From JAUIET01 sp045106985 (lineage in GTDB: Bacteria; Pseudomonadota; Gammaproteobacteria; Pseudomonadales; JAUIET01), in NCBI GenBank assembly GCA_045106985.1, contig JBGCFQ010000020.1, forward strand, positions 231,388 through 295,387: a stretch of DNA of 64,000 nt. Direction: 5' to 3'. Below the pieces are notes generated by a model. It searched no databases. It saw nothing but the letters and a program-made list of their open reading frames with translations, and had not been told where the DNA came from. Numbering within the stretch: the first letter of the stretch is position 1; each line of letters begins with the position of its first letter. The translations under genes and the position numbers were made by a program. Positions 8,625-17,441 of the stretch are shown one piece after another.

Positions 8625-10814
8625 ATGAATAAGCCAACATCATTCCTAAATAAAATAGTCCCTGTTCCGAAGTATAAATTGGCGATAGCTATCTCAATGC
8701 TTGCTATAGCTGTGGCGTCATGTGAACCAAGCCTTCCTGGCAATTCTGTCGCACAGGACCAAGTCGATTGGGCCGTCTACAGTGGTGACTCGAACGCAAG
8801 TCAGTATTCAACGCTTAAACAAATAGATCTGGAAAACGTCTCGCAACTGAAATTGGCCTGGAGCTACGCAAGCGCAGAAGGAGCGGCTATACCGGTTGCA
8901 TCCGAATTACAGGTCAACCCTCTCATTGTTAACGGCATACTCTACGGACGCAACCCCAACTACAACGTCTTCGCAATCGATGCATACACAGGTGAAGCAC
9001 TTTGGACCCACCAACCCGACGCTCAATACGCAGGCCTTTCCTATATGCGGGGCCTAACCATGTGGAAGAATGGCGATAGCTCACGCCTCTTTTTTTCAAC
9101 AGGACATTGGCTTTACAGTATTGATGCGAAGAATGGCAAACCAATTACTACTTTCGGTAAGGACGGAGCTGTCGATCTGCGTGAAGGACTAGGCCGCAAT
9201 CCCTCCACCGTCAGCATTAACGCGCCGTCTCCCGGTGTTATTTTCGACAAACTACTAATAATGGGCAGTGCCGTTTTGGAATCTGAGGGTGCGGCTCCTG
9301 GTGATGTTCGCGCCTACCATGTCGAGACTGGCGAGCTAGTTTGGTCCTTTCATACAATACCTAGGCCAGGAGAGTTAGGGGCCGATACCTGGCCGGCGGA
9401 GTTTCTCAGCGAAGCAGGTGGCGCAAATTCATGGGCCGGCATGAGTGTTGATCAGGGGCGCGGCTTGGTGTTTGTGCCTACAGGTTCACCCACACCTGAT
9501 TTCCTTGGATCAAAGCGCGAAGGAAAAAACTTATTTGCCAATAGCGTCATTGCACTAGACGCCCGCAGTGGCGACTATCGTTGGCACTTTCAAACCGTGC
9601 ACCACGATTTATGGGACCGGGATCTGAGCTCTGCTCCAACACTCGCAACCATCAACAGAAACGGCAAAGAGATTGATGTGGTTGCTCAAGCATCAAAGCA
9701 AGGTGTTCTCTACGTGCTTGATCGCGAAAACGGCAGCCCAATATTCCCCATTGTTGAGCAAGCGGTTTCAACATCAGACGTGCCCAATCAACACAATTGG
9801 CCTACCCAACCCAAAGTTTTGCTGCCCGAGCCTTTCTCTCGGCAAACTTTCAGTGCAGATGACCTCAGCGATATCAATGAAGAAACTCACGCCTATGTTA
9901 AAAAGCTCTTTGAACAGACTGAAAAGTTTGAGTACTTCGGTCCTATAAACACCAAGAAAACAATACTGTTTCCGGGTTTCTATGGCGGAGGAAATTGGGG
10001 CGGTGGCGCATTCGACCCTGAAACTGATATCTACTACATAAATGGCACAGAGGTACCGGCATTAGTTAATTTCAACACCTTGGCGATTTCCTCCGGTACA
10101 GATGCCAGCAAAGGAAAACTCACTTTTGTAACACAATGCAGCGGATGCCATGGAATGGAGCTGCGCGGCTTCTACCCGTACGCTCCAGAACTAAGAGGAA
10201 TCTCGTCGCGTTTAACGAGGGAAGACGCGCTTAAAACGATATCGAGCGGTAAAGGTCGAATGATGTCTTTTGCGCATTTACCGAGTGCTGCACGTAGTGA
10301 TGTTGTCGACTTCTTGTTTGATCTAGACCGCTCGCTATCCTCTTCCAAGGACTCCTCTGTGACCGAAACTACAGCGGCGGCAGAGCACTCTGAGTATGTG
10401 TTTGGGGGTTATACCGATTTCCTCGATCAACGCTACTATCCCGCAGTTAAACCGCCCTGGGGCACACTTAACTCAATCAATTTATCAACCGGCAAGCTCC
10501 TATGGCAAATACCCCTGGGCGAGCACAAAGAATTAAGCGCTGAAGGCATTCCACCTACCGGTACGCGCAATTACGGAGGCCCCGTAGTGACAGCAGGAGG
10601 TTTGATCATTATTGCGGCAACCATGGATGAGATGTTGAGAGTGTTTAACAAACACAACGGTGAACTATTGTGGGAGTACAAGCTGCCGGCGGCGGGTTAT
10701 GCAACGCCGGCTACCTACTCCGTTAACGGTAAACAATTCATAGTGATAGCCGCACCAGGCGGTAAGCTTGGCACTCAATCCGGAGATCAGTATCTCGCTT
10801 TTAGCCTGCCATAA
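8625..10814 (+). CDS. PQQ-dependent dehydrogenase with inserted cytochrome c domain (lipoprotein)
   Basis: This 729-residue quinoprotein is predicted to be periplasmic and lipid anchored, with a hydrophobic N-terminus ending in a lipobox-like AIAVASC. An eight-bladed propeller of PQQ repeats is seen in stretches such as VYSGDSNASQYSTL, GEALWTHQPD and GKLLWQIPLG. A haem c site CSGCH (residues 505-509) lies in a roughly 80-residue insert before the last blades, not at the C-terminus. The ATG at 8625 is preferred over the TTG at 8619 because of a TAGG about 8 bases upstream. The enzyme probably oxidises a sugar or alcohol and passes electrons through its own haem. Substrate is unknown; membrane glucose or polyol dehydrogenases are the closest recognisable group. 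Confidence 0.88.
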   Translation: MNKPTSFLNKIVPVPKYKLAIAISMLAIAVASCEPSLPGNSVAQDQVDWAVYSGDSNASQYSTLKQIDLENVSQLKLAWSYASAEGAAIPVASELQVNPLIVNGILYGRNPNYNVFAIDAYTGEALWTHQPDAQYAGLSYMRGLTMWKNGDSSRLFFSTGHWLYSIDAKNGKPITTFGKDGAVDLREGLGRNPSTVSINAPSPGVIFDKLLIMGSAVLESEGAAPGDVRAYHVETGELVWSFHTIPRPGELGADTWPAEFLSEAGGANSWAGMSVDQGRGLVFVPTGSPTPDFLGSKREGKNLFANSVIALDARSGDYRWHFQTVHHDLWDRDLSSAPTLATINRNGKEIDVVAQASKQGVLYVLDRENGSPIFPIVEQAVSTSDVPNQHNWPTQPKVLLPEPFSRQTFSADDLSDINEETHAYVKKLFEQTEKFEYFGPINTKKTILFPGFYGGGNWGGGAFDPETDIYYINGTEVPALVNFNTLAISSGTDASKGKLTFVTQCSGCHGMELRGFYPYAPELRGISSRLTREDALKTISSGKGRMMSFAHLPSAARSDVVDFLFDLDRSLSSSKDSSVTETTAAAEHSEYVFGGYTDFLDQRYYPAVKPPWGTLNSINLSTGKLLWQIPLGEHKELSAEGIPPTGTRNYGGPVVTAGGLIIIAATMDEMLRVFNKHNGELLWEYKLPAAGYATPATYSVNGKQFIVIAAPGGKLGTQSGDQYLAFSLP

Positions 10815-11007
10815 GCTCTTGGTTTTTGAGAACCTCCATCACGCTAAAAGTTGGTAACTTAACCGTCCGATTTTGGCGTCAATTCACTTAGCTAAGGGTA
10901 AAGGCTGGCGCTGTTTCGCTTATTGGGCTAAACCAATAGTATAAGCAGTGATTTCTGCCTTCAGGACGAACAGCAGCACGCACGCTAATAAAGGCAAAGG
11001 AAGGCCG

Positions 11008-11805
11008 ATGAATACACCCGATGGCGATCAAGCCAAAGACGATTCCGACGATCGGCGACGAGACACTCGTCACTCAATTCCAGGTACCGAAATCAAAGTT
11101 CGAAAGCACAGTTTTGCTGGACTGGGTCGATTCGAAAATAGTTTACCCGTAGATTTCAGTGAGAATGGAATGAGCTTTATTTCAGCAAAGCTCGAACTGG
11201 AAATGCTCGAAAAGGTAGACTTTATCCTTTCTCTAGAGGGACGACAGGTCGAGGGGACCGCTCTCATCTGCCATAAATCTGTAAGCGAGCATGGCTCTCA
11301 ATACGGCTTACTATTCATCGCCACAAACAGTGATATCACAAATTTAGTTAATCCGGGCGTGTTCGCGAATCTGGAAATAAACATGCACGCCGAAAAAACG
11401 GCTGAATACGTGGCTGAGATGATTGGCCACTCTAACAATGTTGTCAGTAACAGCAAGTATTGGAACTTACTAGCCAATGCAGTTGCTGCATTCGTCCGTC
11501 GTATATCCGATATAGTGCGAGAAAAATCTGAGACAAAAGAAGATTATCAGCGCGCCATTACTGCAATTCGCGAGTTCATTAGCATCGATCGAGACAAGTG
11601 TGTCGTCAGTTTTCGTTATCTGAATATCGCCGGTGTTATTGAGACAGCGGATATTAGCGTACACAGTCCAGGATCTCTGGGTGAGATCGAGTATCGTATC
11701 AGCGATTTGAAAACCACATCCTCAGTTCAAGAGGTGATTGATATTATTGGTCGCGCATTTGTAGACCAGTACAGAGCTGGATTTCCCGAAACTCAAGCTA
11801 AGTAA
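11008..11805 (+). CDS. PilZ domain protein (probable c-di-GMP effector)
   Basis: The 265-residue protein begins with a PilZ domain: the arginine motif DRRRDTRH at residues about 15-22 and the DxSxxG motif DFSENGMSF about 35 residues further on, both needed for c-di-GMP binding. The domain ends near residue 110. The remaining 150 residues are helical in character, ending with a mixed segment (FRYLNIAGVIETADISVHSPGS) that I do not recognise. The ATG at 11008 is chosen because AAGGAAGG lies directly upstream; a GTG at 10948 would add 20 residues without a ribosome site. There is no transmembrane segment, so it is probably cytoplasmic. Confidence 0.82.
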   Translation: MNTPDGDQAKDDSDDRRRDTRHSIPGTEIKVRKHSFAGLGRFENSLPVDFSENGMSFISAKLELEMLEKVDFILSLEGRQVEGTALICHKSVSEHGSQYGLLFIATNSDITNLVNPGVFANLEINMHAEKTAEYVAEMIGHSNNVVSNSKYWNLLANAVAAFVRRISDIVREKSETKEDYQRAITAIREFISIDRDKCVVSFRYLNIAGVIETADISVHSPGSLGEIEYRISDLKTTSSVQEVIDIIGRAFVDQYRAGFPETQAK

Positions 11806-11873
11806 GGAATAGTAACCGCATGACTATGAATCGCGGCCTTACTATTCGACATTCAGTCTAAGACCATGCCCCT

Positions 11874-12713
11874 TTACTGCCCCATCGCCCAGGCCGCATC
11901 AGAGGCCGTGCCAATCAATTCAACGCTTTCATCCTCACTATCGGGACTCATATTCAATCGCTCATAAGCCTTAACCAGGCTAGTATCTACAGAACCAAGA
12001 AACGAATCGTCGTTGCGATGATTTTGCAGTACAGCGACTGTCACAACGTCAACGTAATCAGCGTCTGCAACCTCTCGTTCAAACTCGAGGTAGTGCTCAC
12101 ACACATTCACTAGCTCATCACTGAAAGCCCAACGCCGCAGAATTAGAGTTCCAATCACCGGATGCAGCTTTTGCATTGCTTCTAACAATAAAGTCTCATC
12201 AGCGGCTAATTCAGGGTTAGCTTCGGCGTAGGTTAATACCGGCAAAACGCCAATTTTGTGCACCAAGCCGGCGAGCATGGCAACTGATGGCTCTAGCGTT
12301 GTTCCAAATTTGCAAAAAGCCTGGCACAGGCCTGCCACCTCTGAGCTGGTCTGCCATGTTTTTTTGAGCTGCCTATTGATTAGGTCGTTACTTGATTCAA
12401 ACATTTGCGCCATGGCAACGCCCAGCGCTAAATTGCTAGCGTATTTCATCCCCATCGTGGTCAACGCAACTTTTAAGTCGGTAACTTCATTTTCGCTGCG
12501 TCGCATCATCGGGCTATTCGCCACTTTTAACATGCGCGCTGAAACAGAGGCATCGGTAGATACCACGCGAACCAGAGAACTCATATCGGAGTTAGGGTCA
12601 GCCGCAACTCGTTTAACTTCCAGAGCGACATCTGGCAGTGTCGGCAAACTGAGAGTGTCAGCTGCAATCTGACTAACAATAGCTTGCTCTATGTCAGAAA
12701 TACTAATATCCAT
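11874..12713 (-). CDS. HDOD domain signalling protein
   Basis: The 279-residue cytoplasmic protein is essentially one HDOD domain, an HD-related output domain without the metal-binding histidine-aspartate pair. Characteristic parts are LSLPTLPDVALEV near residue 20, VVSTDASVSARMLKVANSP near residues 47-65, a helical middle and a loosely conserved HKIGVLPVL. Such proteins take part in signalling linked to c-di-GMP, motility or chemotaxis. It converges on the PilZ gene, and a second HDOD protein of the same length lies at 51906. Specific partners cannot be read from the sequence. Confidence 0.88.
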   Translation of the reverse strand: MDISISDIEQAIVSQIAADTLSLPTLPDVALEVKRVAADPNSDMSSLVRVVSTDASVSARMLKVANSPMMRRSENEVTDLKVALTTMGMKYASNLALGVAMAQMFESSNDLINRQLKKTWQTSSEVAGLCQAFCKFGTTLEPSVAMLAGLVHKIGVLPVLTYAEANPELAADETLLLEAMQKLHPVIGTLILRRWAFSDELVNVCEHYLEFEREVADADYVDVVTVAVLQNHRNDDSFLGSVDTSLVKAYERLNMSPDSEDESVELIGTASDAAWAMGQ

Positions 12714-12959
12714 TTAGTACGTACCTAGCTGTCCTTATTCTTATCTAAGTTAAGACCCCCGAGGTCAATCATGCAAGCTGCATTAACAATACAATTGAGC
12801 ACTAAACCACCAAATATCAGAGTGCGCAAAAATCACACTGTAGGTCGCTAGGATTCGATGTACGCATGCATTATCGTGTTGCAACTGTCCTTAAAGGACG
12901 ACTTTTACAAGCAGCGGCCTGAACGTAAGCTCTGCCAATCTCACTCTGGAGATTCACCT

Positions 12960-14393
12960 TTGATTCGACGTACCAAGATTGTTGTAACCCTCGGCCCGGC
13001 AACTGACAAACCGGGGATGTTAAAGGGCTTACTTCTTAATGGCGCCAATGTGTTTCGACTGAACTTCTCTCATGGCCGTAGTGAGGATCATCAAGAGCGT
13101 GCGAAGAATATTCGTAAGCTAAGCATGGAACTGGATACCACGGTCGCGATACTGGGTGATCTGCAGGGGCCGAAAATCCGCATTCAACGGTTTGCCAAGG
13201 GACCAATAACGCTGGCTTCTGGTGCTCGTTTTACACTCGATTCCAGCCTTGATAATGAGGCTGGGAATCAGCATGAAGTGGGAATCGATTACAAAGACCT
13301 GGCAAAGTACTGTGTGACGGGTGATGTGCTGTTGCTTGATGATGGCCGAATTCGATTACAGGTCGAGACAGTTGATGGCACGAGAGTTAACTGTAAGGTA
13401 GAGTTTGGCGGCATACTTTCAAACAATAAGGGCATTAACAAGCTTGGTGGCGGGCTGTCGGCACCAGCGCTTACCACAAAAGACTTCCAGGATATTAAAA
13501 CGGCAGCGGCCATTGGTGTCGATTACATCGCCGTTTCGTTTCCTTCTTCACCAGAAGAAATCAATCAGGCCAGAGCGGCGATGCGCGAAGAGCAAAGTGA
13601 CGCGCAAGTTATTGCTAAAATTGAGCGTGCCGAGGCCGTTGCGGATAAAGAGCTTCTCGATGAGATCATTCTCGCATCAGACGGTGTGATGGTCGCCCGC
13701 GGTGACTTGGGCGTGGAAATTGGCGATCCGCAATTGATAGGAATACAAAAATACCTTATTCGTCGCGCGCGCTCTTTAAATCGCACTGTCATCACTGCAA
13801 CTCAGATGATGGAATCGATGATTGACGCACCGTTACCCACTCGAGCTGAGGTGTTTGACGTCGCTAACGCCGTATTGGATGGAACCGATGCAGTGATGCT
13901 GTCAGCTGAAACAGCCGCTGGCCAATACCCACTTCAAGCTGTAAAAGCAATGAGTGAAACTTGCGTAGGCGCTGAAAAAGAACCATCAATTCGTCGATCA
14001 AACCATCGAATGGAACGCAATTTCCAGCGCATTGACGAGGCAATAGCAATGTCAGCGATGTACACCGCTAATCACCTCGATGGTGTAAGAGCTATCATCT
14101 GCTTAACAGAATCAGGCTCCACACCTTTATGGATGTCAAGGCTTAGCTCAGGCTTGCCTATCTACGCATTCAGCAGAAACGCCGAAGCACGACGACGCGT
14201 CTCACTCTATCGCGGCGTTAGCGCAATCGCGTTCGAAGCACAAAATTACGCGATCGATGACGTTAATGAAGCGGCAATGGACGAACTGCGTCAGCGAGGA
14301 TTGGTGAATAAGGGCGACAGCGTAATACTCACCAAAGGAACGCTAACGGGAATTCACGGCGGTACAGATTCTATGAAAATACTAATAGCTTAA
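12960..14393 (+). CDS. pyk: Pyruvate kinase
   Basis: This glycolytic enzyme converts phosphoenolpyruvate and ADP to pyruvate and ATP. Unmistakable motifs are RRTKIVVTLGPA at the N-terminus, NFSHG, the active-site segment AKIERAEAV, VARGDLGVEIG, and TQMMESMIDAPLPTRAEV followed by DGTDAVMLSAETA. I place the start at the TTG at 12960, giving 477 residues, the normal family length; GGAG lies 8 bases upstream. The frame is open further upstream to 12858, but that stretch shows no conserved sequence. The C-terminal allosteric domain is present. It is a single-gene unit with an HDOD gene diverging from it. Confidence 0.96.
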   Translation: MIRRTKIVVTLGPATDKPGMLKGLLLNGANVFRLNFSHGRSEDHQERAKNIRKLSMELDTTVAILGDLQGPKIRIQRFAKGPITLASGARFTLDSSLDNEAGNQHEVGIDYKDLAKYCVTGDVLLLDDGRIRLQVETVDGTRVNCKVEFGGILSNNKGINKLGGGLSAPALTTKDFQDIKTAAAIGVDYIAVSFPSSPEEINQARAAMREEQSDAQVIAKIERAEAVADKELLDEIILASDGVMVARGDLGVEIGDPQLIGIQKYLIRRARSLNRTVITATQMMESMIDAPLPTRAEVFDVANAVLDGTDAVMLSAETAAGQYPLQAVKAMSETCVGAEKEPSIRRSNHRMERNFQRIDEAIAMSAMYTANHLDGVRAIICLTESGSTPLWMSRLSSGLPIYAFSRNAEARRRVSLYRGVSAIAFEAQNYAIDDVNEAAMDELRQRGLVNKGDSVILTKGTLTGIHGGTDSMKILIA

Positions 14394-14454
14394 CATGTCC
14401 TATCGAGCCGCTTGCCAAACATAAAGCGCCGTGTCTATTAAAGCATCGTGACTA

Positions 14455-15591
14455 CTAAAGAGCACCTGCAGAAAACTGCTGCGCCAATAACTCGCCTAAG
14501 CGCTCAGTCTGTTCGGCACTGTTACCAAAAGTGTGCTCCAGCTGCTTGGCCCACAAGCAATAACGCCATAACGAATAATCCCGATCAACACCCATACCGC
14601 CGTGCAAGTGTTGCGCCGCATGGCTAACTCTATGCCCCGCATCTCCAGCCCATATTTTTGCAACAGCGCATGCTTCGGTAGCCTCACTATCAGAGCCAAA
14701 TTCAACAGCATAGACCGCACGTTGGGCGACCAACCGTAAACACTCAACGTCAATATAGCAATCGGCGGCTCGCTGCCCAACGGCCTGAAAGGTCGCTATC
14801 TTTACGCCGAATTGCTCACGTTCTGATGTGTAGGAGGCCGTAAGGCGCATCATCACATCACAGACTCCAACCATCTGCGAAACACTGGCCGCTATAGCGG
14901 CATTTTCGACATGTTGCAGTACAGCATAGGCTTCAGCGCCACTCGCTAAACAGTAACTGTTGGACACCTGACAATCGCTAAACTGTAAGCAGTATTGATT
15001 TTCGCCTGCTGTACTAGTCTGTTCTAACATCGTGAGGCCAGCGGCGTCGTTATTCACCACCAATAAGGCCAAACCATCCACTGTGGCAGCGGCCACCAAC
15101 AAAAACTTACTTCGGTTGGCAAAGGGGACGAAACTCTTCTCGCCATTGAGCAGCCAGCCATTATTATTAGCTTCTGCACGAAGCGAAGCGGGCATAACCG
15201 AATAGCTGCCAGCTTCGGCCAGAGCAGAGCTAATCGTTTCAGCGCCAGAGGCAACAGAAGGAAGCACGTCCCTTTTTAATTGTTCTGAGCCAAAACGTTG
15301 CACCGTGTGTGCGCCTACTGCCAGCGCATGCAAAACGGGAACAGGGGCTACAGTTCGCCCTACTTCTTCCATCAATAAGCACAGAGTTTCAAAGTCGAAA
15401 CTCATACCGCCATACTCCTGCGCAATTTCAATTCCTAGCAAACCGGCAGTGGCTAACTCCTGCCAAAGCTTAGCGTCAAAGCGTTCGCCGCTATCAAACT
15501 CCCGCATTTGCTCATTGGAACAATAGTCCTCTAATATTTTTCGAGCTAAAGCTCGCACATCAACTTGCTCTTCCGCCAATTCAAAATTCAT
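14455..15591 (-). CDS. Acyl-CoA dehydrogenase, probable partner subunit
   Basis: This 378-residue flavoprotein of the acyl-CoA dehydrogenase family begins MNFELAEEQ, with GGAG 7 bases upstream; the frame can be extended to a TTG at 15603. The N-terminal helical domain (EYGGMSFDFETLCLLMEE), beta domain and C-terminal helical domain are recognisable, with LHGGMGVDRDYSLWRY near residue 340. It lacks the C-terminal GGTxEIQR-like motif present in the neighbouring gene. Together the two look like unequal subunits of a heteromeric dehydrogenase, as known for steroid side-chain FadE pairs in actinobacteria. That comparison is an inference from the arrangement. It lies 68 bases downstream of the partner gene. 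Confidence 0.87.
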   Translation of the reverse strand: MNFELAEEQVDVRALARKILEDYCSNEQMREFDSGERFDAKLWQELATAGLLGIEIAQEYGGMSFDFETLCLLMEEVGRTVAPVPVLHALAVGAHTVQRFGSEQLKRDVLPSVASGAETISSALAEAGSYSVMPASLRAEANNNGWLLNGEKSFVPFANRSKFLLVAAATVDGLALLVVNNDAAGLTMLEQTSTAGENQYCLQFSDCQVSNSYCLASGAEAYAVLQHVENAAIAASVSQMVGVCDVMMRLTASYTSEREQFGVKIATFQAVGQRAADCYIDVECLRLVAQRAVYAVEFGSDSEATEACAVAKIWAGDAGHRVSHAAQHLHGGMGVDRDYSLWRYCLWAKQLEHTFGNSAEQTERLGELLAQQFSAGAL

Positions 15592-15659
15592 CTCACTCTC
15601 CAATATTTTATTAGGCCAGGCTTTCTACTTTTACCATCAATTTTTAGTGCTGATGGTGC

Positions 15660-16844
15660 TTACATGCGGCCACGTGGCATCCAGAGCCCTGCTCCTGCGA
15701 TTATTTCGCGTTGCACTTCATTGGTGCCGCCCCCAAAGGTAAGAATAGAACCCGTTCTATATCGATGTTCCAACGCGCCCAATAGCAGCGCCCCTTCGGA
15801 GCCGCGTCTTAAGGTACTTGCCTGCCCCACTACCTCCATCAACAACCGATAATTCTCGAGAAAGAATTCTGTACCGTAAACCTTGGCCAAGGACGCATCC
15901 GCCATCTGTAGGGTACCCATATCCATAGCCCAAGCCTGCTTCCAACACACAAGCTTAAGTGCGTCCAATCCAACTTTCACCTTTGCGAGATTGCTTTTCA
16001 CCCAAGCACGGTCCATCACTTTCCTGCCATCTGCGGCACTCGTGTTTGCTGCCCACCTTCCAACTCTGAGATACAATTCCTCAGCTTGGCCATGAGTTAC
16101 TAGTGACAAGCGCTCACGGTTTAGTTGACCCGTGATCAACTTCCAACCCTGATTAACTTCGCCTACTCGCCACTCATCTTTCAGCCTAATATTCTCATAG
16201 AACGTTGAGTTGGTCCGTACACTGCCAAGAGTCCAAATTGGTGACATCGAAAAACCATCGATATTCGTAGGCACCACAAACATTGTTATGCCTTTGTGTT
16301 TGGGCGCATCCGGGTCAGTTCGTGCAGCCAGCCAGACGTAGTCCGAATACTCAGCTAGGCTAGTCCATATTTTTTGCCCGTTAATTAACCACTCATCTCC
16401 ATCTCGAACGGCTTTGGTTTTTAGCGCAGCCAAATCCGTGCCTGCATCTGGCTCTGAATAGCCAATAGCAACGACAACCTCACCCGCGAGAATGCCCTTC
16501 ACAACGGATTCACGCACAGTTTCAGAGGCATGCTGCGCCATTACCGGACCGCACGCTTCAGTGGTCAGAAATGGGTAAGGGAAGCCAGTACGAACTATTT
16601 CTTCTGTAAAGATGTATTGGTCGATTGCAGAGGCTTCCTGGCCACCCAGCTCCTTTGGCCAACTCATAGAAATATATCCGTCAGCACCTAGCTTTTTTAA
16701 AGCCTTGCGAAACTCTGGTCCGCCACCTTCTTCGGCTCCAGCAGCGGCTAATTCTGCGGTAAGCTCTGGAGTAAACATCTCTGCAAGATACGCTCGAACC
16801 TCCCGCTGCAGTTCTTTTTGTTCGGGAGTGAAATCTATCTTCAC
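15660..16844 (-). CDS. Acyl-CoA dehydrogenase, larger subunit
   Basis: The 394-residue enzyme has a full acyl-CoA dehydrogenase layout: N-terminal DFTPEQKELQREVRAYL, GYSEPDAGTDLAALKTKA at the flavin and substrate site (residues about 147-164), INGQKIWTSLA, and the C-terminal LTFGGGTNEVQREIIA. It catalyses the first oxidation of a CoA thioester to the 2-enoyl-CoA. The start is GTG at 16844 with AGGAG 6 bases upstream. It is the first gene of a two-gene unit with the shorter dehydrogenase at 14455. The sequence resembles the group acting on bulky or branched acyl chains more than straight-chain FadE, but substrate is not certain. Confidence 0.92.
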   Translation of the reverse strand: MKIDFTPEQKELQREVRAYLAEMFTPELTAELAAAGAEEGGGPEFRKALKKLGADGYISMSWPKELGGQEASAIDQYIFTEEIVRTGFPYPFLTTEACGPVMAQHASETVRESVVKGILAGEVVVAIGYSEPDAGTDLAALKTKAVRDGDEWLINGQKIWTSLAEYSDYVWLAARTDPDAPKHKGITMFVVPTNIDGFSMSPIWTLGSVRTNSTFYENIRLKDEWRVGEVNQGWKLITGQLNRERLSLVTHGQAEELYLRVGRWAANTSAADGRKVMDRAWVKSNLAKVKVGLDALKLVCWKQAWAMDMGTLQMADASLAKVYGTEFFLENYRLLMEVVGQASTLRRGSEGALLLGALEHRYRTGSILTFGGGTNEVQREIIAGAGLWMPRGRM

Positions 16845-17005
16845 ATCATGCTCCTGTAAGGTTTTGAGTAGTACGCTTGCAATTAAAGAGGGTAAAAAGC
16901 AGGCAAACTGACGTTGTAGTATAGGGAATGGTCAAATTATCCAATAATTACACATCGCTAAGTATTTTCTTAACCGCGGCAACGTTGCATAATAGCGAGA
17001 GCTCA

Positions 17006-17035
17006 ATGACATGATCGCTGAGCCAATCTTAATAT
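17006..17035 (+). promoter_or_regulatory. Possible sigma70 promoter for the murein lipoprotein gene
   Basis: ATGACA (17006-17011) and TAATAT (17030-17035) are separated by 18 bases, a fair match to -35 and -10 boxes. The implied transcript would have only a very short leader before the ribosome site GGAG at 17044-17047, so the call is tentative. Confidence 0.3.
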
Positions 17036-17055
17036 AAAGACCTGGGAGTTTCCTA

Positions 17056-17331
17056 ATGAGTAAAATTGGTTCAACTAAAATGGGGCTGGCAGTTGCAGGC
17101 CTAAGCCTTATGATTCTTGGCGGCTGTGCAACTCAAGATACTGCACGACTGGACACCATCGAAGCATCAATCAGCCGAGCACAAGCTGCGGCCGATGCAG
17201 CTATGTCTGCTGCACGTTCTTCACAGTCTGACGCCTCTGCTGCGCAAAGTGCTGCTAATGCCGCTCAAGACGCTGCAAACAATGCAGTAACAACAGCTCA
17301 GCGTATGACTGAAAGCTGCTGCCGCAAGTAA
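17056..17331 (+). CDS. OprI/Lpp-type murein lipoprotein with C-terminal Arg-Lys
   Basis: The 91-residue precursor has a signal peptide ending in lipobox LGGC (cysteine near residue 26), then an alanine-rich heptad helix (repeated AxxAAxxA, residues about 40-80) like the alanine zipper of OprI. It ends RMTESCCRK. The terminal lysine is the residue that L,D-transpeptidases join to peptidoglycan in Lpp of E. coli, and OprI ends in a similar RM...SRK. Expected role: outer-membrane lipoprotein tethering the envelope. GGAG lies 8 bases before the ATG, a strong terminator follows, and an L,D-transpeptidase gene converges from the other side. The Cys-Cys pair just before Arg-Lys is unusual. Confidence 0.9.
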   Translation: MSKIGSTKMGLAVAGLSLMILGGCATQDTARLDTIEASISRAQAAADAAMSAARSSQSDASAAQSAANAAQDAANNAVTTAQRMTESCCRK

Positions 17332-17370
17332 AGCCTTAGGGCTGCGATTGGTATAACGCCAATCGTGGGC

Positions 17371-17404
17371 AAAAAAAACCCGCTATTGTATGCGGGTTTT
17401 TTTT
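17371..17404 (+). terminator. Bidirectional intrinsic terminator
   Basis: A perfect 13-base-pair hairpin (17371-17383 with 17392-17404, loop of 8) has a core ACCCGC/GCGGGT flanked by eight A on the left and eight T on the right. It lies between the lipoprotein gene and the convergent transpeptidase gene and can stop transcription from both sides. Confidence 0.93.
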
Positions 17405-17441
17405 GTCTTATTTTTGCAGCCTAGAGCTTACACTTTATTGC

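Noticed and set aside
12256..12672. Plus-strand open frame of 138 codons
   Set aside because: It is a shadow of the minus-strand HDOD gene.
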